64,000 nt of DNA from Bacillus methanolicus MGA3 (GCF_000724485.1 NZ_CP007739.1:1348843-1412842), one strand, 5' to 3'; numbered from the stretch's first letter, positions 7,220 through 16,332 are shown. Numbers and translations are program-made. Notes: generated by a model not told the origin, from the letters alone.

Positions 7220-9142
7220 ATGTTGGAAAAAATATTTGAACCTATTAAGATTGGAAAGTTGGAATTAAAAAATAGGCTGGTAGTGCCACCGATGGGTATG
7301 AACTATTGCAATGCAGAAGGAACAGCCACAGAAAGGTTCATAGCGTACTATGAAGCAAGAGCAAAAGGCGGCTGGGGACTCATTATTACTGAATGTTATG
7401 CTGTAGATCAGCATGGTAAACCGGTTAAAAACATGTCGGGATTTTGGTCCGATGATCAAATCGAAAGTCATGCAAAACTGGCAGAAAGAGTACATAAGCA
7501 CGGAGGAAAAATTGCTGTTCAACTATTTCATGCCGGCAGACAAACCGGAAGCCATATAACAGGTGTACAGCCGATCGCGCCTTCTCCAATAAAAGATCCA
7601 ACACTGAGTGAAACTCCACATGAATTGACAAAAGCAGAAATTAAGGAATTAGTAGAAAAGTTTGGAGATGCAGCGTTAAGAGTTAAAAAAGCCGGATTTG
7701 ATGCTGTAGAAATCCATGGAGCTCACGGTTATTTAATCGATCAATTTTTATCGCCATTTTCTAATAAAAGAACAGATGAATACGGCGGAACAATCATAAA
7801 TAGAACGCGTTTTGCTGTAGAAATTATCGAAAATGTACGAAAAAAGGTCGGAAAAGATTTTCCAGTTTTATTCAGAATTTCTACAGATGAATTTGTTGAG
7901 GGCGGCCTCACAATCGAAGATACGAAAGTTATCGCAAAAATACTTGAACAATCAGGAATTGATGCGATACATTGTTCCACCGGTGTATATAAGACCATGC
8001 AGTATGTAATTCCGCCAGCGGCAGTTCCACATGCTTTTTCAGTCAGCCTTGCTGCAGAAATCAAGAAGGTTGTTTCTATTCCGGTTATAGCAGTTGGAAG
8101 AATTAATGATCCGCTTATTGCTGAATCAGTACTTTTATCACAAAAAGCAGATTTAATATCCATGGGTAGAGCATCTTTAGCCGATCCTGAACTTCCGAAC
8201 AAAGCAAAAGAAGGCAGATTAGATGACATCATTCAATGTATAGGCTGTGTGCAAGGATGTGCCGGTAGACTTTTCAAAGGGTTGGATGTAAGATGTTTAG
8301 TGAATCCATTAACAGGAAAAGAAAATGAATTTGCGGTAGAACCGGCAAAAGAAAAGAAAAAGGTATTTGTGGCAGGAGGCGGCATTGCCGGCATGGAATC
8401 AGCGATCATTGCTGCCAAACGCGGCCATGAGGTCCATTTATATGAAAAAGATGACAAATTAGGAGGACAGTGGTTATTAGCAGCTGTTCCACCAAGCAAA
8501 GCGGAATTAAACACATTTACGATCTGGCAAAAAAATCAGATGGATAAACTGGGAGTTCATGTCCATCTGAATTCAGAGTTAAATGAAGACATTGTAGAAA
8601 ACGAAAAGCCTGATGCTGTCATTATTGCTACAGGCGCTAAACCGATTGTACCAAATATTCCTGGAGTTAACTTGCCAGAAGTGGTACTTGCTCAGGATGT
8701 ACTGGCAGGCAAAAAGGATGTAGGCCAGTCAGTCGTTGTTGTAGGAGGCGGATTGGTAGGTGCAGAGACAGCAGCGCACCTGGCCAACCACGGAAAGAAA
8801 GTTGTTATTATTGAAATGCTAGATGATATCGTAATAGACGGCGAACCAACAGTTAAACATTTCCTTCTTAAAGATTTACAAGAACATCATGTAGAAATTA
8901 TTACATCTGCCACAGTAAAAGAAATCAAGCAAGGTTCAGTCACCATTGAAAAAGATCATGTCATAAAAGAAATTGGTGATGTTGACAACGTTGTTATTGC
9001 TGTAGGATCAAAATCAGAAAATGCACTTAGCGATAAACTGCAAGGTAAAGTAGAGAAAATCATTACCGTAGGCGACGCAATAAAAGTTAGAAAAGCACTC
9101 GAAGCTGTGGAAGAAGGTTACAAAGCAGGTTTGGCTGTATAA
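7220..9142 (+). CDS. NADH:flavin oxidoreductase / 2-enoate reductase family, copy 1
   Basis: This 640-residue protein has the 2,4-dienoyl-CoA reductase / 2-enoate reductase architecture. An old-yellow-enzyme barrel spans about residues 1-330 (FEPIKIGKLELKNRLVVPPMG; HGAHGYLIDQFLSP with the catalytic His/Tyr region). A four-Cys 4Fe-4S segment with the pattern C-x2-C-x3-C ... C lies near residues 337-355. Two nucleotide-binding modules follow (VAGGGIAGMESA near 385, VVVGGGLVGAETA near 508). Such enzymes carry FMN, FAD and an Fe-S cluster and reduce activated C=C bonds with NAD(P)H, often under low oxygen. Rex-type operators upstream agree with redox control. The substrate cannot be told. Confidence 0.92.
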   Translation: MLEKIFEPIKIGKLELKNRLVVPPMGMNYCNAEGTATERFIAYYEARAKGGWGLIITECYAVDQHGKPVKNMSGFWSDDQIESHAKLAERVHKHGGKIAVQLFHAGRQTGSHITGVQPIAPSPIKDPTLSETPHELTKAEIKELVEKFGDAALRVKKAGFDAVEIHGAHGYLIDQFLSPFSNKRTDEYGGTIINRTRFAVEIIENVRKKVGKDFPVLFRISTDEFVEGGLTIEDTKVIAKILEQSGIDAIHCSTGVYKTMQYVIPPAAVPHAFSVSLAAEIKKVVSIPVIAVGRINDPLIAESVLLSQKADLISMGRASLADPELPNKAKEGRLDDIIQCIGCVQGCAGRLFKGLDVRCLVNPLTGKENEFAVEPAKEKKKVFVAGGGIAGMESAIIAAKRGHEVHLYEKDDKLGGQWLLAAVPPSKAELNTFTIWQKNQMDKLGVHVHLNSELNEDIVENEKPDAVIIATGAKPIVPNIPGVNLPEVVLAQDVLAGKKDVGQSVVVVGGGLVGAETAAHLANHGKKVVIIEMLDDIVIDGEPTVKHFLLKDLQEHHVEIITSATVKEIKQGSVTIEKDHVIKEIGDVDNVVIAVGSKSENALSDKLQGKVEKIITVGDAIKVRKALEAVEEGYKAGLAV

Positions 9143-9160
9143 AGGATCTAAAATGAAAAA

Positions 9161-9199
9161 GAGCGAAATCCTTTTTTATCAAGGGTTTCGCTCTTTTCC
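9161..9199 (+). terminator. Terminator, second copy of the same hairpin
   Basis: GAGCGAAATCCTT (9161-9173) pairs with AAGGGTTTCGCTC (9181-9193), followed by TTTT. It nearly duplicates the hairpin at 6956. Confidence 0.85.
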
Positions 9200-9255
9200 T
9201 TTTCATAAATTTGTAAAAATTTTTTCTTTAGAATATGAAAAAATTGTGAATTGGA

Positions 9256-9284
9256 TTGTCATGATCGAAAAATGGGAGTATATT
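9256..9284 (+). promoter_or_regulatory. Sigma-A-like promoter of ene-reductase 2
   Basis: TTGTCA (9256-9261), a 17-base spacer and TATATT (9279-9284). Spacing and flanks match the promoter of copy 1. Confidence 0.6.
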
Positions 9285-9300
9285 TTTTTGTATAGAAAGA

Positions 9301-9318
9301 TAGTGAAATGCTTCACAA
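9301..9318. promoter_or_regulatory. Rex-type operator, upstream site of reductase 2
   Basis: TAGTGAAATGCTTCACAA, at the same place relative to the promoter as the site at 7096. The palindromic arms are conserved while the centre differs, which supports function. Confidence 0.6.
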
Positions 9319-9380
9319 AGTTTTCTATCTTTCTTACATACACGGGCTGACTAGATTTCGCTAAATTTTTTTACTTTGTT

Positions 9381-9398
9381 TTGTGAGATGTTTCACAA
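9381..9398. promoter_or_regulatory. Rex-type operator, start-proximal site of reductase 2
   Basis: TTGTGAGATGTTTCACAA keeps both TTGTGA and TCACAA arms of the perfect site at 7178, with changes in the middle. Confidence 0.65.
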
Positions 9399-9422
9399 AT
9401 GAATAGGGAGGGGAAAGCTGCT

Positions 9423-11345
9423 ATGTTTGAAAAAATATTTGAACCTTTCAAGATAGGAAAGTTAGAACTAAAAAATAGGCTGGTAGTTCCTGCAATGGTT
9501 ACGAACTATTGTAACCCAGATGGAACAGCTACAGAAAGGTATATAGCATACCATGAAGCAAAAGCTAAAGGCGGCTGGGGACTAATCATTACTGAAAACT
9601 ATGGAATTGACGAACATTCCAGAGGATTTGACAGAGCTGGAGGACTGTGGTCAGACGATCAAATCGAAAGTCATGCAAAACTAACAGAAAGAATCCATAT
9701 GCACGGAGGAAAGATCGCAGCTCAAATTTATCATGCCGGAAGACAAACCGGGAGCCAAATAACAGGAGTGCAGCCAATAGCGCCTTCTCCAATCGAAGAT
9801 CCTACAATTGGTGAAATTCCGCATGAGTTGACAAAAGCAGAAATTAAGGAATTAGTTGAAAAGTTTGGAGATGCAGCATTAAGAGCGAAAAAAGCGGGTT
9901 TTGATGCTGTAGAAATCCATGGAGCTCACGGTTATTTAATCAATCAATTCTTATCGACGTTTTCCAATAAGAGAACGGATGAATATGGCGGAACAATCAT
10001 AAATAGAACACGTTTTGCTGTAGAAATTATCGAAAATGTACGTAAAAAAGTTGGAGATGATTTTCCAATTTTATTCAGAATATCGACAGATGAATTTGTT
10101 GAGGGCGGCCTCACAATCGAAGATACAAAAGTCATCGCAAGAATTCTTGAACAGGCAGGAATTGATGCGATTCATTGTTCCACCGGTGTATATAAGACTA
10201 TGCAGTATGTGATTCAGCCGACAGCTGTACCTCATGGCTTTTCAGTCCACCTTGCTGCAGAAATTAAAAAGGTTGTATCGATTCCAGTAATCGCAGTAGG
10301 AAGAATCAATGATCCGTTTATTGCTGAATCTGTACTTTTATCAGAAAAAGCAGATTTAATATCCATGGGTAGAGCATCTTTAGCCGATCCGGATTTTCCG
10401 AATAAAGTAAAAGAAGGAAAGCTTGATGATATCATACAATGTATGGGATGTGTGCAAGGCTGCATCGGTAGAATCGTAAAAGGTTTGGATGTAAGATGTG
10501 TATTAAATCCTTTAACAGGAAAAGAAAATGAATTTGCGGTAGAACCGGCAAAAGAAAAGAAAAAGGTATTCGTGGCAGGAGGCGGCATCGCCGGTATGCA
10601 ATCAGCGATCATTGCGGCTAGACGCGGCCATGAAGTCCACTTATATGAAAAAGATAACAAATTAGGCGGACAATGGTTATTAGCAGCCGTTCCACCAAGC
10701 AAAGCGGAATTAAATACATTTACGATCTGGCAAAAAAATCAGTTGGATAAACTGGGAGTTCATGTTCATTTGAATGCAGATTTAAATGAAAACCTTGTAG
10801 AAAAAGAAAAACCTGATGCTGTCATTATTGCAACAGGCGCGAAACCGTTTGTACCAAACATCCCTGGAGTTAACTTGCCTGAAGTGGTGATAGCTCAGGA
10901 TGTACTAGCAGGCAAAAAAGATGTAGGCCAGTCAGTCGTTGTTGTAGGAGGCGGATTGGTGGGTGCAGAGACAGCAGCACACCTGGCCAATCACGGAAAG
11001 AAAGTTGTTATTATTGAAATGCTAGATGAAATCGTAAAAGACGGTGAACCGGCAGTTAAACATTTCCTTCTTAAAGATTTACATGAACATCATGTAGAAA
11101 TTATTACATCTGCCACAGTAAAAGAAATTAAGCAAGGATCGATTATAATTGAAAAAGATCATGTCATGAAAGAAATTGGTGATGTTGATAACGTTGTCAT
11201 TGCAGTAGGTTCAAAACCTGAAAATGCACTTAACGATAAACTGCAAGGTAAGGTAGAGAAAATCATTACCGTAGGCGACGCAATAAAAGTTAGAAAAGCA
11301 CTCGAAGCTGTGGAAGAGGGCTACAAAGCAGGTTTGGCTGTATAA
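9423..11345 (+). CDS. NADH:flavin oxidoreductase / 2-enoate reductase family, copy 2
   Basis: A tandem paralogue of the gene at 7220, with the same length (640 residues) when started at ATG 9423. The frame can be opened at ATG 9399, but that codon overlaps the ribosome site AGGGAGGGGAA, and the copy-1 alignment (MLEKIFEP versus MFEKIFEP) fixes 9423. The Fe-S cysteines (C-x2-C-x3-C ... C), the HGAHGYLINQFLS active-site segment and both GGG nucleotide-binding motifs are kept. Most differences lie in the N-terminal barrel (PAMVTNYCNPDG versus PPMGMNYCNAEG; ENYGIDEHSRGFD), the substrate side, while the C-terminal half is almost identical. This suggests divergence in substrate, or gene conversion in the 3' half. 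Confidence 0.92.
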   Translation: MFEKIFEPFKIGKLELKNRLVVPAMVTNYCNPDGTATERYIAYHEAKAKGGWGLIITENYGIDEHSRGFDRAGGLWSDDQIESHAKLTERIHMHGGKIAAQIYHAGRQTGSQITGVQPIAPSPIEDPTIGEIPHELTKAEIKELVEKFGDAALRAKKAGFDAVEIHGAHGYLINQFLSTFSNKRTDEYGGTIINRTRFAVEIIENVRKKVGDDFPILFRISTDEFVEGGLTIEDTKVIARILEQAGIDAIHCSTGVYKTMQYVIQPTAVPHGFSVHLAAEIKKVVSIPVIAVGRINDPFIAESVLLSEKADLISMGRASLADPDFPNKVKEGKLDDIIQCMGCVQGCIGRIVKGLDVRCVLNPLTGKENEFAVEPAKEKKKVFVAGGGIAGMQSAIIAARRGHEVHLYEKDNKLGGQWLLAAVPPSKAELNTFTIWQKNQLDKLGVHVHLNADLNENLVEKEKPDAVIIATGAKPFVPNIPGVNLPEVVIAQDVLAGKKDVGQSVVVVGGGLVGAETAAHLANHGKKVVIIEMLDEIVKDGEPAVKHFLLKDLHEHHVEIITSATVKEIKQGSIIIEKDHVMKEIGDVDNVVIAVGSKPENALNDKLQGKVEKIITVGDAIKVRKALEAVEEGYKAGLAV

Positions 11346-11364
11346 AGAATCAAAAGATGAAAAA

Positions 11365-11402
11365 GAGCGAAATCCTATTTATCAAGGGTTTCACTCTTTT
11401 TA
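11365..11402 (+). terminator. Terminator, third copy; rest of gap to 11678 empty
   Basis: GAGCGAAATCCT pairs with AGGGTTTCACTC (one mismatch in the stem), then TTTTT. The remaining roughly 275 bases before the acetyltransferase gene show no gene and no clear regulatory motif. Confidence 0.8.
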
Positions 11403-11678
11403 TTGTGCATTTTTTCGAATTAGGGGTAACAGAATCTATCTTGAAAGTTTTGAAGGAATTTTATGGTTAATGTCGAATACCCCAATCAATAAACTATTTT
11501 AAAAGTGTATGGAGCAAGTGAATCTAGACCCTTTTTTTAAATATGAGATTAAATATCTGGCTATATAATCTTAACATGCTGCATTGGGCTTAAGCTCAAA
11601 CAGTAGCTTGGATGGTCAGATATTGTTATAAACTAAAGTTGCAGGATAATTCAATAAGAAATGTGAGAGGACGTTGTA

Positions 11679-12224
11679 ATGAGATTTAATCAAAAAGAAT
11701 TTTACATTAATAATTTACGTTATATTATAAGGTCTGCAATAGAGAAAGATGCGAAAAACTTATCTGAAGTAAGATTGCAAGTAGATGGAGAAACAGAATA
11801 TCTAGACAGAGAACAAGGTGAGGCGTATATAGATGAAACAGGATTTAAAAAGTTAATTAAAGATGATACAGAAAGTATTAGCAATCTTTTTTTAGTTGCT
11901 GTAGTTGATGAAAAAATTGTAGGTTTTTCAAGGTGTGAAGGGTACAAATTGAAAAGAATGTCTCATCAAGTAGAATTTGGAGTCTGTATATTAAAAGAAT
12001 ATTGGGGATATGGTATAGGAAAAAACCTATTAAAAGAGTCTATCCACTGGGCTGATTCAAACCATTTTAAGAAAATAACTTTGAGAGTTCTTGAAACTAA
12101 TGATAAAGCTATAAGGCTTTATAAAAAATATGGTTTTGAAGTAGAGGGCATTTTAAAAAATGATAAAATTCTATCTGACGGGAAATACTATAATACCATA
12201 TTGATGGCAAGGTTTAATGGATAA
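11679..12224 (+). CDS. GNAT family N-acetyltransferase
   Basis: The 181-residue product has the GNAT fold order: beta strands with FLVAVVDEKIVGFSRCEG (about residues 68-85), the acetyl-CoA loop region EYWGYGIGKNLLKESI (about 107-122), and the C-terminal NDKAIRLYKKYGFEVEG (about 148-164). It transfers acetyl from acetyl-CoA to an amine, substrate unknown. ATG 11679 follows GAGAGGACGTTGTA. Very AT-rich codon use compared with the upstream reductases hints at separate acquisition. A terminator follows at 12327. Confidence 0.88.
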   Translation: MRFNQKEFYINNLRYIIRSAIEKDAKNLSEVRLQVDGETEYLDREQGEAYIDETGFKKLIKDDTESISNLFLVAVVDEKIVGFSRCEGYKLKRMSHQVEFGVCILKEYWGYGIGKNLLKESIHWADSNHFKKITLRVLETNDKAIRLYKKYGFEVEGILKNDKILSDGKYYNTILMARFNG

Positions 12225-12326
12225 GGATTAGAGAACAAATCCGATTTCAAATTTTATTAAACTAATGAGGCTTTTCTTGAATAAGAAACGACTTTTTTTT
12301 CATTGCCCTAAGTCTAATAAAATACA

Positions 12327-12369
12327 AAATCCCTGCTTTTTAATGTTGAAAGCAAGGATTATTTTTTTG
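12327..12369 (+). terminator. Terminator after the acetyltransferase gene
   Basis: AAATCCCTGCTTT pairs with AAAGCAAGGATT with one mismatch, followed by ATTTTTTTG. Confidence 0.8.
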
Positions 12370-12438
12370 TTAAAGATTTGTCTTTTTCTCAAAGCACTTC
12401 ACTACATTTAATTAATGTTTCTCTTTATGTTGTATTTG

Positions 12439-12541
12439 AGGGGTCTGGCCCTTCTAACTTTACTGAAAAGAAATGACTAAGTTTCTGTCACCTCCGAATT
12501 TTTGTCGAATCGGGAGAGGCAGAAACTTTTCTTTTTTTTTG
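12439..12541. repeat. GGGTCTGGCCC half-element followed by a terminator-like hairpin
   Basis: GAGGGGTCTGGCCCTTC at 12439-12453 repeats one arm of the palindrome at 6095. From 12479, AAGTTTCTG pairs with CAGAAACTT (12520-12528), with further inner pairing, followed by a long T run, so it works as a terminator on the plus strand. No gene lies between this and the previous terminator. The 444-base gap 12225-12668 otherwise shows nothing. Confidence 0.55.
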
Positions 12542-12668
12542 TTTATGTATTAAAAAGATCATAAAGGTAATAATAGTAGTCGTCTAGATCTAAATAAAAT
12601 GTTTACATAAAATGTCTGCTTTTCTGTAATGAAAAAAAAGAACTTCAAAAAATCAAGGGGGCACCGAA

Positions 12669-13709
12669 ATGAAAGCTGTCACATTTCTAGGACCAAGTAA
12701 AATAGAAGTAATGGAAAAACCAAAACCGAAAATTGAAAAAGAGACGGATGTAATTGTTAAAGTTACAAAAACAACTATTTGCGGTACGGATTTACATATT
12801 CTTGCTGGACATGTTCCTACTGTAGAAGAAGGCCGAATATTAGGCCATGAAGGTGTAGGGGTTGTTGAAGAAGTTGGTTCAGGTGTAAAAAATTTCAAGA
12901 AAGGTGACAGAGTGCTGATTTCTTGTATAACCTCCTGCGGAAAATGCGAAAATTGCAAACAAGGGTTGTATGCTCATTGTGAAGAGGGAGGTTGGATATT
13001 AGGAAATTTAATTGATGGAACCCAAACAGAGTATGTAAGGATACCATACGCCGATAACAGTCTTTACCATATCCCGGAAGGCGCAGATGAAGAGGCTCTC
13101 GTTATGCTTAGTGATATTCTTCCAACAGGCTTTGAAATCGGTGTGTTAAACGGAAAAGTTCAGCCGGGGCAAACAGTAGCAATTATAGGTGCCGGTCCCG
13201 TAGGAATGGCGGCACTATTAACTGCTCAATTTTATTCACCTGCGGAGTTAATAATGGTTGATTTAGACGATAACCGGTTAGAAGTTGCGAAAAAATTTGG
13301 TGCAACGAAAGTGGTCAATAGTGGCGAAGGCAATGCTGTTGAAAAAATTATGGAATTAACCGGTGGAAAAGGTGTAGACGTCGCGATAGAAGCGGTCGGA
13401 CTTCCTGTTACATTTGATATTTGCCAAGAAATTCTAAAACCGGGTGGCCGTATAGCCAATGTTGGTGTCCATGGGCAAAGTGTCGATCTTCATATTGAAA
13501 AATTATGGACATTAAACATTACACTGACAACCGGTCTTGTCAGCACAACTTCTACACCAATGTTATTAAAAACCGTTCAGTCAAAAAAATTGCAGCCGGA
13601 ACAATTAATTACTCACCGCTTTGCTTTTTCAGATATTATGAAAGCTTATGATGTATTTAAAAATGCAGCAAAAGAAAAAGCAATAAAAGTCATTATATCC
13701 AACGATTAA
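12669..13709 (+). CDS. Zinc-dependent alcohol dehydrogenase (medium-chain family)
   Basis: The 346-residue protein shows the zinc MDR features. Catalytic zinc ligands are Cys in TICGTDLH (near residue 38) and the HE pair in LGHEGVG (near 60). The structural zinc set C-x2-C-x2-C-x7-C is in SCGKCENCKQGLYAHC (near 93-107). The Rossmann motif IIGAGPVGMAA lies near 174, with an acidic residue at the end of strand 2 (MVDLDDNR), which indicates NAD+ preference. It oxidises an alcohol or reduces an aldehyde; relatives include sorbitol- and threonine-type dehydrogenases. The ribosome site is AAGGGGGCACCGAA. It appears monocistronic and ends in a strong terminator. Confidence 0.92.
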   Translation: MKAVTFLGPSKIEVMEKPKPKIEKETDVIVKVTKTTICGTDLHILAGHVPTVEEGRILGHEGVGVVEEVGSGVKNFKKGDRVLISCITSCGKCENCKQGLYAHCEEGGWILGNLIDGTQTEYVRIPYADNSLYHIPEGADEEALVMLSDILPTGFEIGVLNGKVQPGQTVAIIGAGPVGMAALLTAQFYSPAELIMVDLDDNRLEVAKKFGATKVVNSGEGNAVEKIMELTGGKGVDVAIEAVGLPVTFDICQEILKPGGRIANVGVHGQSVDLHIEKLWTLNITLTTGLVSTTSTPMLLKTVQSKKLQPEQLITHRFAFSDIMKAYDVFKNAAKEKAIKVIISND

Positions 13710-13830
13710 GTTTTCTCAACTTTTTGACCTTTAGAACCTGTTTCATAAAATGATTCGGGTTCTTTTCTATTTTTGCTTCATAAAAATGAGAAATGTCATG
13801 AATTTAGACTTTTAACCATATTAATGTAGA

Positions 13831-13861
13831 AAAAAGGATTGGTTTTTTTCCAATCCTTTTT
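13831..13861 (+). terminator. Terminator after alcohol dehydrogenase
   Basis: AAAAAGGATTGG (13831-13842) and CCAATCCTTTTT (13850-13861) around seven T. The A/T-symmetric stem could act in both directions. Confidence 0.85.
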
Positions 13862-13944
13862 CCGCTGTAAGGAAAATGAATAAACACCGAATTCGTAAAA
13901 TATGATGATGCCGAGTTTTGATTTCAATAACAGGGGGCATTTAC

Positions 13945-15300
13945 ATGGTGAAAAAAAACCATTCAATACAATCGTTGAAGGCTCAAGATGAAAGACTTAT
14001 TTGGCATGCGATGAAACCTTATAATCCGGATGCTACCATAGTCGTCACAAAGGCAGAAGGATCTTGGATAACGGATAGTGACGGGAAGCGCTATTTGGAT
14101 GCGATGGCAGGGCTGTGGTGCGTAAATGTCGGCTACGGCAGAAAAGAGCTTGCTGATGCTGCATATGAACAATTGAAGGAAATGGCATACTATCCACTTA
14201 CCCAGAGCCATGTCCCTGCAATTAAACTTGCAGAAAAATTGAATGAACTATTAGAAGATGAATATGTGATTTTCTTTTCTAACAGCGGTTCTGAAGCAAA
14301 TGAAACAGCATTTAAAATAGCCCGCCAATATCATCAACAAAATGGAGATTATAATCGATACAAAATTGTTTCACGGTACCGTGCTTATCATGGCAATACG
14401 ATGGGAGCTCTTTCTGCAACCGGTCAGGCCCAGCGAAAATACAAATATGAGCCGCTGGCGCCGGGTTTTGTTCATGTAGCTCCGCCTGACAGCTACCGAG
14501 ATGAAACAAACGTCAGCGATCCAAGCAAGCTTTCATCAGTTCAGGAAATCGACCGCGTGATGACTTGGGAATTGAGCGAAACGATTGCCGCGATGATTAT
14601 GGAACCAATAATAACTGGAGGGGGAATTCTTGTTCCGCCGGAAGGATATATGAAAGCAGCAAAAGAGGTTTGTGAGAAACATGGGGCTCTCTTAATTGTT
14701 GACGAAGTGATATGCGGTTTCGGCCGTACAGGAAAGCCGTTCGGTTTTATGAATTATGGTGTAAAACCTGATATCATCACGATGGCGAAGGGAATCACAA
14801 GCGCCTATTTGCCGCTTTCGGCAACAGCTGTGAAAAAAGGAATATACGATGCATTCAAGGGTGAAGACGAATACGAATTTTTCCGCCATGTGAACACATT
14901 TGGGGGCAGCCCTGCCGCGTGCGCCCTTGCCATAAAAAACATTCAAATAATGGAAGAAGAAAAGTTGTTTGACCGATCAAAAGATTTGGGGGAAAAGGTC
15001 TTAACCGAACTGCAAAATCTCCTCCGGGGTCATCCTTATGTCGGTGACGTTCGCGGAAAAGGATTTCTAATCGGGATTGAACTTGTAAAAGATAAACAAA
15101 CGAAAGAACCGCTGAATGCAAGCCTTGTAAATGAAGTAATCGCTCTTTGCAAAAAGGAAGGTCTTTTAATCGGTAAGAATGGAACAACTGTTGCCGGCTA
15201 TAACAATGTTTTGGTGCTTTCCCCGCCATTAAATATTCCGGAGGATGACATAGATTTTCTAATAAAAGTTCTTACTGATTCGCTCGAGAAAATGAAGTAA
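13945..15300 (+). CDS. Class III pyridoxal-phosphate aminotransferase (YhxA-like)
   Basis: ATG 13945, behind CAGGGGGCATTTAC, gives a 451-residue protein; an upstream TTG at 13918 would lie across the ribosome site. It has the class III (omega/beta-alanine:pyruvate) pattern: SNSGSEANETAFKIAR for phosphate binding (about residues 113-128), YHGNTMGALSATG, the LIVDEVICGFGRTG segment with the PLP-interacting Asp, and the Schiff-base Lys in TMAKGITSAYLPL (near residue 280). It probably transfers an amino group from an omega-amino donor to pyruvate or a keto acid. The donor is not predictable. It ends in a terminator at 15306. Confidence 0.9.
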   Translation: MVKKNHSIQSLKAQDERLIWHAMKPYNPDATIVVTKAEGSWITDSDGKRYLDAMAGLWCVNVGYGRKELADAAYEQLKEMAYYPLTQSHVPAIKLAEKLNELLEDEYVIFFSNSGSEANETAFKIARQYHQQNGDYNRYKIVSRYRAYHGNTMGALSATGQAQRKYKYEPLAPGFVHVAPPDSYRDETNVSDPSKLSSVQEIDRVMTWELSETIAAMIMEPIITGGGILVPPEGYMKAAKEVCEKHGALLIVDEVICGFGRTGKPFGFMNYGVKPDIITMAKGITSAYLPLSATAVKKGIYDAFKGEDEYEFFRHVNTFGGSPAACALAIKNIQIMEEEKLFDRSKDLGEKVLTELQNLLRGHPYVGDVRGKGFLIGIELVKDKQTKEPLNASLVNEVIALCKKEGLLIGKNGTTVAGYNNVLVLSPPLNIPEDDIDFLIKVLTDSLEKMK

Positions 15301-15305
15301 ATCGT

Positions 15306-15340
15306 ACCCGCAGATGCTTTCGCATTTTGCGGGTTTTTAA
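15306..15340 (+). terminator. Terminator after the aminotransferase gene
   Basis: ACCCGCA (15306-15312) and TGCGGGT (15328-15334) followed by TTTT. Confidence 0.8.
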
Positions 15341-15373
15341 TTTCCATGAATATGAACCATTTTTTGAATATAT

Positions 15374-15442
15374 CAACCAGTTTTCATGGAAAAATCGACC
15401 ACTTTTCGAACATATCGACCACATTACACGTTTTATCAACCA
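15374..15442. repeat. Four phased copies of an ATCRACCA motif
   Basis: The cores CAACCA, CGACCA, CGACCA and CAACCA start at 15374, 15396, 15416 and 15437, spaced by 22, 20 and 21 bases, or about two helical turns each. They lie in the short gap between the aminotransferase terminator and yteA. Confidence 0.6.
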
Positions 15443-15568
15443 CTTATTTTTTGGAAAATGTACTTTTTCTACATAATTGATTTTTTTCTTCGAATAATAG
15501 TAGGGTATTCAAAAATTTTCTATTCAATAAAAGATCCAAAATAATCGATTTTGGAAGGAGTGTCTCTT

Positions 15569-16327
15569 GTGCTCACCAATAAGCAACTATCTGCCTTCCG
15601 CCAAATACTGCAGGAACAGAAGCAAGATTTAAACCGGTACCGGGAAAATGATCATTTTGGTTTAACCAGAGGGCATGATCATGAATCAATGGGAGAGCTG
15701 TCAAGTTACGATAATCATCCAGCAGACGATGGTACGGAATTATTTGAAAGAGAAAAAGATATTGCTTTAAATGAACATTATCAACTTGAACTAAAAAACA
15801 TCGAAAAGGCGTTACATGCAATTGATCAAGGGACATATGGGAAATGTGAAGTTTGCGGGAAAGACATTCCGGTTGAGCGTCTGGAAGCTTTGCCGACAAC
15901 AACCTATTGTAAAGAACACAGCCCAGATCAGGCTGTATCGCGTCAAAGGCCGATAGAAGAAGGAGTTTTAATGCCCCCTTTTGGCAAGTTTGACTTGGAT
16001 GATCAAAATGAATCTGTTGCTTATGATGCTGAGGACTCATGGCAGGAGGTAGCAGAGTGGGGAACATCCGAAACTCCGTCAGATTTTATCGAACCAGCGG
16101 ATCATTATAATGATGTAAACATTGAATCATATGAAAATATTGGGTATGTTGAGGACTATGAAAATTTTATTGGTACCGATATTGAAGGAAAAAATATCAT
16201 CGTTTATCCTAATGGCCAGCATGAAAGGTACGAAGAAGAATTAGATGAAGAAGGAATTATGACATCTTTCGGGGACTTGCCGGCGTATGAACATGACCCT
16301 TATGTTAAAAAAAATAAAGAAAAATAA
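15569..16327 (+). CDS. yteA: YteA family regulatory protein (TraR/DksA zinc finger)
   Basis: GTG 15569 has GGAAGGAG eight bases upstream; the TTG at 15551 overlaps that site and is rejected. The 252-residue product starts LTNKQLSAFRQIL, has a coiled-coil-like N-terminal half (about 1-85), then the DksA-type motif GTYGKCEVCGKDIPVERLEA (near residues 91-110). The finger ends C-x2-H (YCKEH) rather than C-x2-C. An acidic, Tyr-rich C-terminal half follows, typical of the yteA family found in sporulating bacilli. DksA-type proteins bind RNA polymerase; the role of YteA is not established. Confidence 0.85.
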   Translation: MLTNKQLSAFRQILQEQKQDLNRYRENDHFGLTRGHDHESMGELSSYDNHPADDGTELFEREKDIALNEHYQLELKNIEKALHAIDQGTYGKCEVCGKDIPVERLEALPTTTYCKEHSPDQAVSRQRPIEEGVLMPPFGKFDLDDQNESVAYDAEDSWQEVAEWGTSETPSDFIEPADHYNDVNIESYENIGYVEDYENFIGTDIEGKNIIVYPNGQHERYEEELDEEGIMTSFGDLPAYEHDPYVKKNKEK

Positions 16328-16332
16328 GAAGC

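Noticed and set aside
7741..8232. Long minus-strand frame inside ene-reductase 1 (and its twin in copy 2)
   Set aside because: A shadow of the codon pattern of the real gene; no ribosome site and no recognisable protein.
9399..9422. Earlier ATG for ene-reductase 2
   Set aside because: The codon overlaps the ribosome site and copy 1 starts at the equivalent of 9423.
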